NCBI RefSeq assembly: GCF_049568105.1
Contig: NZ_CP145335.1
Span: forward strand, 1,240,001-1,304,000
Direction: 5' to 3'
From: Salinisphaera sp049568105
GTDB lineage: Bacteria > Pseudomonadota > Gammaproteobacteria > Nevskiales > Salinisphaeraceae
DNA: 64,000 nt
Made by a program: the position numbers and the translations under genes. Shown piece after piece: positions 53,190 to 61,336 of this stretch (the stretch's first letter is position 1; each line of letters opens with the position of its first letter). Below the pieces are notes generated by a model. That model made no database searches. It saw nothing but the letters and a program-made list of their open reading frames with translations, and was not told the origin of the DNA.

Positions 53190-55958
53190 ATGAATCAAAA
53201 CAAGCGTATCGCGGGGCTGAGTCGGTTCCTCGATGAATGGTCCGAACGCGATACCGATAACGCCGCAACCCTGGCTGCCCTCAGTGACCAGGATATTGAA
53301 CTGGGTACACCACCGACGACCGAGGCCGCCGATTTTGCGGATGCACTGCGGACCTATCGCGATGCCAACCTGGCTCGGATCGCCCATGCCGACCTGACCG
53401 ATGCCTGGTCGCTCGAGGGCGTTCTGGCCGCGCTGTCGGCGCTGGCCGATCGTTGTATCGAGGCGGCCGTGGTTCGGGCCGAGGCCGAGGTCGCCGAGCG
53501 CCACGGCACGCTGTACAACGCCGATGGCCGCATTATCCGCCTGATCGTCATCGGCATGGGCAAGCTGGGTGGGCGCGAGCTGAATTTTTCTTCCGATATC
53601 GATCTAATCTTTGCCTATGCCGAATCCGGCGAGTCGGATGGCGATCGGCCCCTGGACGCCGAAGGCTATTGTCGTCGGGTCGCCCAGAAAGCGGTTCGGC
53701 TGCTCGCCGAGCCTACCGGGACCGGCTTCGTGTATCGCGTGGATACCCGACTGCGACCGTTTGGCGACGCCGGGGCGCTGGTGGGTTCGATCGCGGCCCT
53801 AGAGCAGTACTATCAGGCCCATGGTCGGGAGTGGGAGCGCTATGCCTGGATCAAGGCCCGCCCGGTCGCCGGTGACTTAGCCGGCGGGGAGCGCTTGCTC
53901 GAATGCCTGCGGCCGTTCGTTTATCGCCGCTATCTCGATTACGGCGCCTTCGACTCGATACGCGAAATGAAGGCTATGATCGACCAACAAGTCGAGTCCC
54001 GGGATTCACAGGCCGATATCAAGCTCGGCTATGGCGGCATTCGCGAAATCGAGTTTCTGGTCCAGGTTTTTCAGCTCATTCGCGGCGGCCAGGAGCCCGA
54101 TCTGCAGGATAATCGCCTGCGCCCGGTACTGGCCCAGCTCGCCGAGGCCGGGCATCTGGATCACGAAGTCGCCGAGCGGCTCGACCGCGACTATGTATTC
54201 CTGCGACGGCTAGAGAACCGTCTGCAGATGATCGAGGATCAGCAGACCCATGATCTGCCGGAGGCGGCCGCAGAGCGCGATCGGATCGCGGCGATGATGG
54301 ATTACTCCGATGGCCGCCAGTTGATCGAAGCGGTCGAGGCGGTACGCCGAGAAGTGCACGATTTATTCGAGCAGGTCTTTGCCTCCCCGGATCAGCAATC
54401 ACGCCCCCAGGAGGCCGATCGCGAGCGTGAGGCGCTGGCCGCGCTCTGGGCCGATCGTCTGAGCGCGGCCGAGGCCGACGATCTGGTGTCCCGCTACGGG
54501 ATCGAAGATACCGCGGCTGTGCGCAAGGCGCTGGCCGAGCTCAAGGATCAGCGCCGCTACCGGATACTCGAAGCCCGCGGCCAGCGCTGGCTGGCCGAGT
54601 TGATCCCGTCGGCGATCGCCAATGCGGCCCACCACGATGCGCCAGAGCGCGCGCTACTGCGCACCTTGTCGGTGATCGGCGCCATTATTGGGCGCAGCAA
54701 TTACATCGCGTTGTTGGTGGAATATCCGGCCGCGTTGTCGACCCTTATGCGGCTGTGCGGCGCCAGTCTCTGGATCACCGAGCACATCGCTGAACAACCG
54801 GCGCTGCTCGATTCCTTTCTCGATCCGCGGCCGCTGTATCACGCGCCGCGTCGGTCGGAATTGGTCAGCGATCTGGCCGACGATCTGTCGGCGTTCGAAG
54901 CCGACGATCTCGATCAACGCATGAACGCGCTGCGGCGGTTTACCCAGACCACGATGTTGCGGATCGCCGCGGCCGATGTGACCAATGCCATGCCGTTGAT
55001 GATCGTATCCGATCATCTGACTGTGCTGGCCGAGGTGGTACTCGATGCCGCGCTCGATATGGCGTGGCAACAGATGTCGGCACGCTACGGCGAGCCACGG
55101 CTCGACGATGGCTCGATCGCGCCGTTCGTGATCATCGGCTATGGCAAGCTCGGTGGGCTGGAGCTCGGCTATACCTCGGATCTGGATCTGGTTTTCGTCT
55201 ACGACGGCCCCCGGGAGGCCACCACCCAGGGCGGTGATCGCGAACTCAGCCACCAGGTGTTTTTCACCCGCCTGGCCCAGCGCCTGATCCATATTCTAAC
55301 CACCGCCACACCGGCCGGTCGGGCTTATGAAATCGATATGCGGCTGCGCCCCTCTGGCAATGCCGGCATGATGGTCACCCCTATCGACGCCTTGGCGCGC
55401 TATCAGCGCGAACAAGCCTGGACCTGGGAACATCAGGCGCTGGTGCGCGCGCGTCCAGTGGCCGGCGACACCACGTTGGGCAAGCGATTCGCAGCGATGC
55501 GCAAGGAAATCCTGGCCCAACCGCGCGACAAGACCGTGCTGGCCGGTGAAGTTCGCTCGATGCGCCGGCGCATGCGCGAAGTCAAGGATGAAACCACCGA
55601 GCAGCGCTGGGACGTCAAACAGATGCCGGGCGGGCTGATCGACATCGAGTTCATGGCCCAGTATGCCGCACTGGCCCACGGCCACGACTGTGAAGAACTG
55701 CTGATCTTTACCGATGCCATCCGCATTCTGGAAACGCTGGAATCGGCCGGTCTGGCCGAGTATGACGATATCCGGGCCATGACCCATGCCTATCGCGACT
55801 ACCGGCGCATCGTCCACGCTGCCGCTTTGCAGCACCAGCGGGCCATGATCGATCGCGACAGCCGGCGCGAAGCCGAGCGCTGTCGCGTTGCCGATTTGTG
55901 GGCAGCCTGGATCGAAGCGCCTCTGGCGTCGGCGAGCGATACGGCAGCGAGTTATTGA
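53190..55958 (+). CDS. glnE: Bifunctional glutamine-synthetase adenylyltransferase/deadenylase
   Basis: GlnE adenylylates and deadenylylates glutamine synthetase in response to PII. Its 922 residues hold two nucleotidyltransferase halves, each with a GxGKLGGxEL...SDxDL signature: the first (deadenylase) at about 122-143, the second (adenylylase) at about 647-670. Glu-tRNA-like helical domains separate them. The N-terminus is about 45 residues shorter before the first motif than in E. coli as remembered. Confidence 0.95.
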   Translation: MNQNKRIAGLSRFLDEWSERDTDNAATLAALSDQDIELGTPPTTEAADFADALRTYRDANLARIAHADLTDAWSLEGVLAALSALADRCIEAAVVRAEAEVAERHGTLYNADGRIIRLIVIGMGKLGGRELNFSSDIDLIFAYAESGESDGDRPLDAEGYCRRVAQKAVRLLAEPTGTGFVYRVDTRLRPFGDAGALVGSIAALEQYYQAHGREWERYAWIKARPVAGDLAGGERLLECLRPFVYRRYLDYGAFDSIREMKAMIDQQVESRDSQADIKLGYGGIREIEFLVQVFQLIRGGQEPDLQDNRLRPVLAQLAEAGHLDHEVAERLDRDYVFLRRLENRLQMIEDQQTHDLPEAAAERDRIAAMMDYSDGRQLIEAVEAVRREVHDLFEQVFASPDQQSRPQEADREREALAALWADRLSAAEADDLVSRYGIEDTAAVRKALAELKDQRRYRILEARGQRWLAELIPSAIANAAHHDAPERALLRTLSVIGAIIGRSNYIALLVEYPAALSTLMRLCGASLWITEHIAEQPALLDSFLDPRPLYHAPRRSELVSDLADDLSAFEADDLDQRMNALRRFTQTTMLRIAAADVTNAMPLMIVSDHLTVLAEVVLDAALDMAWQQMSARYGEPRLDDGSIAPFVIIGYGKLGGLELGYTSDLDLVFVYDGPREATTQGGDRELSHQVFFTRLAQRLIHILTTATPAGRAYEIDMRLRPSGNAGMMVTPIDALARYQREQAWTWEHQALVRARPVAGDTTLGKRFAAMRKEILAQPRDKTVLAGEVRSMRRRMREVKDETTEQRWDVKQMPGGLIDIEFMAQYAALAHGHDCEELLIFTDAIRILETLESAGLAEYDDIRAMTHAYRDYRRIVHAAALQHQRAMIDRDSRREAERCRVADLWAAWIEAPLASASDTAASY

Positions 55959-56035
55959 TCGCAGAAGACGGTGCGATAACCTGTGGCGCCGAATAACGGG
56001 CAGCCGGCCCGGCGACGACAAAAGGACATGGCGAC

Positions 56036-56986
56036 ATGATCATAGTGACCGGTGCAGCCGGGTTTATCGGTAGCAACATCGTGGCCGGACTCAATGCGCG
56101 GGGCATCGACGATATTCTGATCGTCGACGACCTCAGCGACGGTTCGAAATGCCTCAACCTGGCCGATCTGAATTTCGTCGATTACATGGAGTACGACGAT
56201 TTCATCGATGCGTTGGCCTCAGGGGCCGAGCTGGGGCCGATCGAGGCGATCTTCCACGAAGGCGCCTGTTCGGCGACCACGGAATGGGACGGGCGCTATG
56301 TCATGGCGCGCAACTTTACCTATTCCAAGACTTTGCATACCTGGGCTGTGGCCCGTGCGGTGCCGCTCATTTATGCCTCGTCCGCTTCGGTCTATGGCAT
56401 GGGGCCGCAGTTCGTAGAACAGCGTGTAGCCGAGAAGCCGCTGAATATGTACGCGTTTTCCAAGTTTGCCTTCGATCAGTATGTACGAGCGCATCCCGCA
56501 ACGAATTCGCAGGTGGTGGGGCTGCGCTATTTCAACGTATATGGGCCACGCGAGGCGCATAAAGGCGGTATGGCAAGCGTGGCCCGGCATTTTTCGCGTC
56601 AGGTGAGCGAGTCCGGGGTGTGCCGGCTATTCGAGGGTACCGAGGGTTATTCGGATGGTGGCCAGCTGCGGGATTTCATCCACGTTGACGATGTCGTGGC
56701 GGTCAATCTATGGCTGTACGACCATCCATCCGTGTCCGGCATCTTCAACTGCGGCACAGGGCACGCCCAGAGTTTCAACGAAGTCGCCGATGCAGTGATT
56801 GCCTGGCACGGCCAGGGCGAAAAACGTTATATCGACTTCCCCGAGCATCTGGCCGGCCGCTATCAGAGTTATACCCAGGCCGATATGGGCGCGTTGCGCC
56901 AAGCCGGTTATACCGACGTTTTTATGAACGTCGCCGAAGGCGTGCCACGCTACCTCGATTGGTTGGCAGCTCGGCAGCTGACGTGA
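56036..56986 (+). CDS. hldD: ADP-L-glycero-D-manno-heptose 6-epimerase
   Basis: HldD makes ADP-L,D-heptose for the LPS inner core. The 316-residue extended SDR has the Rossmann motif TGAAGFIGSN, a SASVYGMGPQF active-site segment and the YAFSK (YxxxK) pair, followed by HKGGMASVARHF and GGQLRDFIHVDDV. The gene is followed immediately by the capsule-type gene; GTG and ATG starts of that gene lie at or next to its stop. Confidence 0.96.
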   Translation: MIIVTGAAGFIGSNIVAGLNARGIDDILIVDDLSDGSKCLNLADLNFVDYMEYDDFIDALASGAELGPIEAIFHEGACSATTEWDGRYVMARNFTYSKTLHTWAVARAVPLIYASSASVYGMGPQFVEQRVAEKPLNMYAFSKFAFDQYVRAHPATNSQVVGLRYFNVYGPREAHKGGMASVARHFSRQVSESGVCRLFEGTEGYSDGGQLRDFIHVDDVVAVNLWLYDHPSVSGIFNCGTGHAQSFNEVADAVIAWHGQGEKRYIDFPEHLAGRYQSYTQADMGALRQAGYTDVFMNVAEGVPRYLDWLAARQLT

Positions 56987-56988
56987 GC

Positions 56989-58437
56989 ATGCAACGCAAA
57001 CTGCTGTTCGGGGCCGATTTCGCCGACTATCCGATCATGCAGGAGATGCTGGCAGGGCTCGCCGGCTCGTATGAGGTGCTCGTTGGAGGGCGCTCGGGCC
57101 CGGGCGCTATTGGCGGCGAGGACTGCGCCTATTTCGACTGGCAAGCCTATCAACGAGTGGCGGACGTGCCGGATGCCGATGCGATGTATCGCATCGGCGA
57201 TGCCAGCATGCAGGCCGCCTACACCGAGGCCTGGCTGCAGTTCGGGCGCGCCTTGGATCGCGTGTTCCTGGAGCCACTACCGGCGCGCGAGGCCGAACGA
57301 TACTTCTGGGCGCTAATCGCCGGGCTCGAAGCCTGGGCTGCGGATCGGGCGCCGAATCTGGTGGTCTGGTTCGCCCATACGCCGCATTTTCCGTGGCATA
57401 TCGTTTTCTTTCACGTATGCCGTCGCCTGGGGGTGCCGGTGTATATCTTCAAGCGAACGCAGATGCCCGACGGTATGTTTTTCGATACCGATCTGGTCTG
57501 TGGGCGTGCGCCGCTGCGCCCGGCTGCCGAGCCGATTCAAGCCCAAAGCTGGCTCGCTACGCTAGGTGAAGTCTCGGGGCGGCTCAAGCGCTCGCATGAG
57601 ATCAATCGCCGTGCCGAATCGGCAGCGTTTCAGGGCCTGGGGCCAGCGCAGAAATGGAAGCTGATGCGCCGTTTCTTTCGCGCCCGGCACGATTACCGCG
57701 ATCGCCATTACTTCCGTCAGCCCTGGTGGCGGTTGTATCGTTATGCACTGCGCCGCGACCGCGAGCGGCGGGCCGATCTGGCTTATCTGGCTCGGCATGC
57801 CCGCGCGGAGGCCCCCGCGGCACCTTATATCTACTTTGCGCTGCACTACCAGCCCGAACGGACGACCGTGCCGGAGGCGGGTTTCTACCACGATCAGCTG
57901 CGCGCGATTACCGCGCTGGCGCGCGCTCTGCCGGAGGGGTGGGTGCTAGCCGTCAAGGAGCATCCACGCCAGCTTGGCGACCGGCGGCCGGATCTGCGCT
58001 GTCTGCACTATGGGCGTCGCCCGCTGTATCAGGGCATTGCCGCAATCGATAATGCCGTGCTCATGGATGCGTTCGCCCCCGCGGCCGATCTCATCGCTGG
58101 CGCCAAGCTCACGGCCTCTTGTAATGGATCTTCCGTGTTCGAAGGTCTGAAGCAGGGCATCCCCGGGCTGACGTTTGTCGAAACCTGGCACTCGGCCTGT
58201 GCCAGTGCCCCGGCGGTGCACAATCTATCGGTGTTGCCGCAACAGCTGGCAGCGCTCGCTGCAAAGCCGCCTAAGACGGTTCGCGCTGATCTCGAGCGGT
58301 TCGTACAAGACGAGAGTCAGCGCTGGTTCGTCGGGGCCAATGACGATCGAGCGGCCGAGTTGTCGGCCCGAGATCGCGACGATCTGGTGCGGTCGATGCG
58401 TGTCGAGATCAAAGCCGTGCTGGAGGCTGATCGCTGA
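56989..58437 (+). CDS. Capsule/surface polysaccharide biosynthesis-type protein
   Basis: A 482-residue soluble protein resembling the capsule-synthesis (KpsC/KpsS-like) GT-B group. Features include HTPHFPWHIVFFHV near 130, a YFALHYQPERTTVPEAGFYHDQ segment, VKEHPRQ and SCNGSSVFEGLKQGIP, which resembles the donor-site GSS motif of these enzymes. It may be a Kdo- or nonulosonate-type transferase, but the assignment is by motif resemblance only. Start at ATG 56989 or GTG 56983. Its last 121 bases overlap the convergent YrbL-like gene. Confidence 0.75.
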   Translation: MQRKLLFGADFADYPIMQEMLAGLAGSYEVLVGGRSGPGAIGGEDCAYFDWQAYQRVADVPDADAMYRIGDASMQAAYTEAWLQFGRALDRVFLEPLPAREAERYFWALIAGLEAWAADRAPNLVVWFAHTPHFPWHIVFFHVCRRLGVPVYIFKRTQMPDGMFFDTDLVCGRAPLRPAAEPIQAQSWLATLGEVSGRLKRSHEINRRAESAAFQGLGPAQKWKLMRRFFRARHDYRDRHYFRQPWWRLYRYALRRDRERRADLAYLARHARAEAPAAPYIYFALHYQPERTTVPEAGFYHDQLRAITALARALPEGWVLAVKEHPRQLGDRRPDLRCLHYGRRPLYQGIAAIDNAVLMDAFAPAADLIAGAKLTASCNGSSVFEGLKQGIPGLTFVETWHSACASAPAVHNLSVLPQQLAALAAKPPKTVRADLERFVQDESQRWFVGANDDRAAELSARDRDDLVRSMRVEIKAVLEADR

Positions 58438-59207
58438 CTGGCTCGTCGGTACCCGGGGGCTTGTGCGGCGGTGCCATAGCCTAGCGTTCGATCCACGCTA
58501 GCTATCGCCGGCGGTCGTTGCGGTGGTTCAAACGCGGTGTGGAGCGCTGTTTCGCGATCGCCGATGCCGATACGGGCGTAGATCTTGCGCTCGTAGCGAG
58601 GCCAGCGGTGCCGGCTGATCGAGCGGGCAAACCAGCCAAAGCGCCGGTATAGCATGAACTTGAGTTTGATTTTCTGGCCGCCGATGCCGTCGATCAGTAC
58701 CAGCTCTTGGGCATTGTCGCGGCGTCGCAGCAACATATTGCCCAGACTCAGGTCGTTGACCGCAACGCCCGAGGACATGACCCAGTCCTTGAGCTGTGCC
58801 AGCAGCTCAGGGACTGATTCGGCTGCGACCAGGCCGCGCGCCAAAGCCTCGTGCAGTTTCAGCGATGGCGTGTCGTCGTGATCGCGGATACGTTCGACCA
58901 CGAGACCGGGTCCCTGATCGGTCGCGATCCAGCCGTGTATGTGCGGCCGGTGGGTATACGAAACGCCTCGGCGGTCGAGGCCACGCGAACAGTACCATTC
59001 CACCAGACTGGCTTCATGGGCATCGCTGCGCTGCGGCCAGCGTGCCACCTTGATACACAAGCCAGGGTTGCTCGGGTGGGCATAACAGCGGCGCTTCGAC
59101 CCCCTGCCCAGCTCGGTCCGGGTATCCAGGGTATATACGCGCTGCGTATCGATCGCAGGCAGGCGGTAGGGCAATAGACGTCGGATGGTACGGCTTAACA
59201 GCGACAT
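58317..59207 (-). CDS. YrbL-like (PhoP-regulated) protein-kinase-fold protein
   Basis: The 296-residue frame has kinase-like landmarks of the YrbL/LPS-kinase group: LGRGSKRRCYAHPSNPGLCIKVAR (glycine loop and Lys), a Glu in LVVERIRD, and VNDLSLGNMLLRRR, the catalytic HxD-like loop with Asn. An Ile-Asp-Gly in VLIDGIGG stands for the DFG-type metal site. YrbL relatives are about 210 residues. The last 80 or so residues here are Arg/Ser-rich, without family likeness, and about 40 are antisense to the upstream capsule-type gene, suggesting the native stop was lost. Confidence 0.75.
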   Translation of the reverse strand: MSLLSRTIRRLLPYRLPAIDTQRVYTLDTRTELGRGSKRRCYAHPSNPGLCIKVARWPQRSDAHEASLVEWYCSRGLDRRGVSYTHRPHIHGWIATDQGPGLVVERIRDHDDTPSLKLHEALARGLVAAESVPELLAQLKDWVMSSGVAVNDLSLGNMLLRRRDNAQELVLIDGIGGQKIKLKFMLYRRFGWFARSISRHRWPRYERKIYARIGIGDRETALHTAFEPPQRPPAIASVDRTLGYGTAAQAPGYRRASQRSASSTALISTRIDRTRSSRSRADNSAARSSLAPTNQR

Positions 59208-59921
59208 AAGCAGCGAACTTTGGTCGGCAACGCGTGGCGATACTCCGGGCCGGCATACCGCGGGCGGTATGTTTTCGAAGCCAGACTGGCCAGCTCAGCG
59301 GCGATACGGGCGGCCAAAGCCCGGCTTTGCGACACCGTCGGCCATGGCGGCGACGACGGTTGGCCGAAGCACCGGTCGCTGCCTTGAGGGGCCGATGTCC
59401 TGCGATCGCTCGGTTCCGGTATGGCGCCGCGACTGGCTCCAAGGTGGTGCATTCCGCGCGTAATTTTTTCGTTAATTAAACGTAATACTGACGTTAAATC
59501 TAGTTCGTTGCAAGATGCATTAGTTTGGATGTGGCGATCGGTACGGCGTCGCCTACCGTGGGGGGATGGCGCAAGTCACAGAGCGCTGATACGGGGGGAT
59601 GGGTGCAGAGCGTCCAGGGATGTTTCGGCGCGCACCTGCGCCGCTGCCTGCCATACCAGGGGCTTGCGCTGTAGGTGGCTTACGAGCAGCTGAGGACGGC
59701 AGAACGACAAGCCGTGGCGCGCCGGTTGTGGGTCTTTTCAGATGGGGCCGAAGTCAGGCCAGGGACAGGCGCTGCGGGCGGCCCGGCATATCGGCGAACA
59801 ATCACGCCGGGCGCGCGGCTACGGGCTCGACACGTTGGACGGCGACGAACGCTGTTTCAGGCGGTGCGTGCTCTTGGGCTAAGGCTTAAGGCTAGGGGAC
59901 GGCAGGGGAGCGCCCAGGCCT
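59208..59921. other. Long intergenic stretch with AT-rich core
   Basis: About 714 bp between the CMP-sugar synthetase gene and the YrbL-like gene, both on the minus strand. No frame gives a recognisable protein. The centre (59460-59505) is strikingly AT-rich compared with everything around it and contains the phased repeat at 59470-59502; it probably includes the promoter of the YrbL-like gene. Confidence 0.55.
59470..59502. repeat. Three 11-bp-phased CGT(T)AA repeats
   Basis: Three consecutive 11-mers, CGTTAATTAAA (59470), CGTAATACTGA (59481) and CGTTAAATCTA (59492), each begin with CGT followed by AT-rich sequence. The 11-bp phase places the repeats on one face of the helix. This is the form of a multi-copy operator or of curved DNA about 270 bp upstream of the YrbL-like gene. 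Confidence 0.5.
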
Positions 59922-60638
59922 TTATGATTCGGCGCTGCCCTGCTGGTCGGCGAGTAGAAACTCGACCAGCCGGAAATCGAACGGTGTATCGATGCTGACC
60001 ATGCTCTCGGTAATCAAGCCGGCGGTGTTCGCGCCCATGATGTCGCGCTGCTCTAGAAGACAGGCGCGAGTAAAAGCATAGGCGGCGCCATTACGGTGAT
60101 AAAGCGCATCGAGCTGTTGGCGCGCAATGATTCGGCCGCCATCCTGGCTGTAGTAGCCGAGCCGATCGTCGGCCAGCGTAAGTTGTTTGCGCGGGTGGTA
60201 TTTCGAGTCCGTCTCGGAAACGGTCCAGACTGCATCCCGGCCTTCATCGACTAGCTTGCGGTAGGTGTCACGCACATGCGCGGCGGTCCGCATGGGCGAT
60301 GTCGGTTGCAGCATCAGCACGATGTCGTAGCGCAGCCCGTCGCGTTGTTCGGTCTCGTTCAGGGCATGCATGAGCACGTCGAGATCGCCGATGCGATCGC
60401 CGGACAGCGTCGACGGGCGGCGCCAGTCGGCGGCCAGGCCGGCCTCCTCGGCGATCCGGGCGATCTCGTCGTGGTCGGTGGAGACCACGGCGCGGTCGAT
60501 CTCCGGCACATCCGACATCAGATGACCGACCCGGGCGACCAGCGGTACGCCTTGGATTGGCTGGATGTTTTTCAGCGGTACGCCTTTGCTACCGCCGCGC
60601 GCTGGTACGACCGCCAGAATCTTGTAGTCGGCGTACAT
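59922..60638 (-). CDS. Acylneuraminate cytidylyltransferase family (CMP-sugar synthetase)
   Basis: A 238-residue nucleotidyltransferase with the NeuA/KdsB-family opening VVPARGGSKGVPLKNIQ, the LQPTSPMRTAAHV segment and a C-terminal IDTPFDF motif. It would activate a nonulosonic acid (sialic-acid-like or Kdo-like) to its CMP form for transfer to a surface glycan. The canonical kdsB is more compact in these motifs, so a NeuA-type role is more likely. It follows the HAD gene by 2 nt. Confidence 0.88.
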   Translation of the reverse strand: MYADYKILAVVPARGGSKGVPLKNIQPIQGVPLVARVGHLMSDVPEIDRAVVSTDHDEIARIAEEAGLAADWRRPSTLSGDRIGDLDVLMHALNETEQRDGLRYDIVLMLQPTSPMRTAAHVRDTYRKLVDEGRDAVWTVSETDSKYHPRKQLTLADDRLGYYSQDGGRIIARQQLDALYHRNGAAYAFTRACLLEQRDIMGANTAGLITESMVSIDTPFDFRLVEFLLADQQGSAES

Positions 60639-60640
60639 GA

Positions 60641-61333
60641 TTAGCCTGCGCTGTGGTCTGCTGTGATCGAATCAATGAGCTCAGGCACGCCCGCCAAATC
60701 CGAGACGAGATGCCGGGGTTTTTCCGTAAGACGGTGGGCCGGGCGGCCATGAGCCTCGGTTTCGAACTCGACGCCGACAAAATGACAGCCGAACGCAGCT
60801 GCAGCCACGCGATCGTCTTCACCGTCGCCGACCATGACCATGGCCTCCGGTGCGAGGCCGGTCTGTTGCGCGATGCGATTCAGATTCGCGATTTTGCTGT
60901 CCGGGCCGCCTAGAACCAGCTGGAAACGAGCGCGCATACCGCGTCGTTCGACGATGGGCAGCAGCCCGTCGCTTGGTGTTGCGGAGTTGATGAATAACGC
61001 GAGTCGCCGCGCAGCCAGGCTATCCAGCGCGGCCTCGGCCCCCGGCACCCAGGCACAGCGCGTGACTTCGCGGGTCACGATATCGGCATAGGTGGCCACG
61101 AATGTCGTGCCGTCGGGGATATCGGCAAAACCCTCGGCCCGTAGCTGGCGCGATAGTTCGGCGAAGATTTCATGGCGGTTGAACCCGGGATGGGCATGGC
61201 GCAGGGCCATCACCCGTTCCCGGTCCAGGCCGTGGGCTTCGGCGGTCTGGTAGAACGCGTCGTACTTGATCCGGTTCGATAGCACCAGCGTGCCGTCGAA
61301 ATCGAAGACCACGGCCTTGATCACAGCAGCCAC
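60641..61333 (-). CDS. HAD-superfamily phosphatase
   Basis: A 230-residue HAD hydrolase with all four motifs: the DFDGT nucleophile loop (Asp11/Asp13), a Ser/Thr in INSATP, a Lys near SKIANL and GDGEDDRVAA. A cap domain at about 20-90 suggests a small-molecule phosphate substrate. It starts at GTG (61333), 3 nt after the NeuB-like gene. In this operon it could remove the phosphate from a nonulosonic acid 9-phosphate, which is inference from context. Confidence 0.88.
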   Translation of the reverse strand: MAAVIKAVVFDFDGTLVLSNRIKYDAFYQTAEAHGLDRERVMALRHAHPGFNRHEIFAELSRQLRAEGFADIPDGTTFVATYADIVTREVTRCAWVPGAEAALDSLAARRLALFINSATPSDGLLPIVERRGMRARFQLVLGGPDSKIANLNRIAQQTGLAPEAMVMVGDGEDDRVAAAAFGCHFVGVEFETEAHGRPAHRLTEKPRHLVSDLAGVPELIDSITADHSAG

Positions 61334-61336
61334 CGG

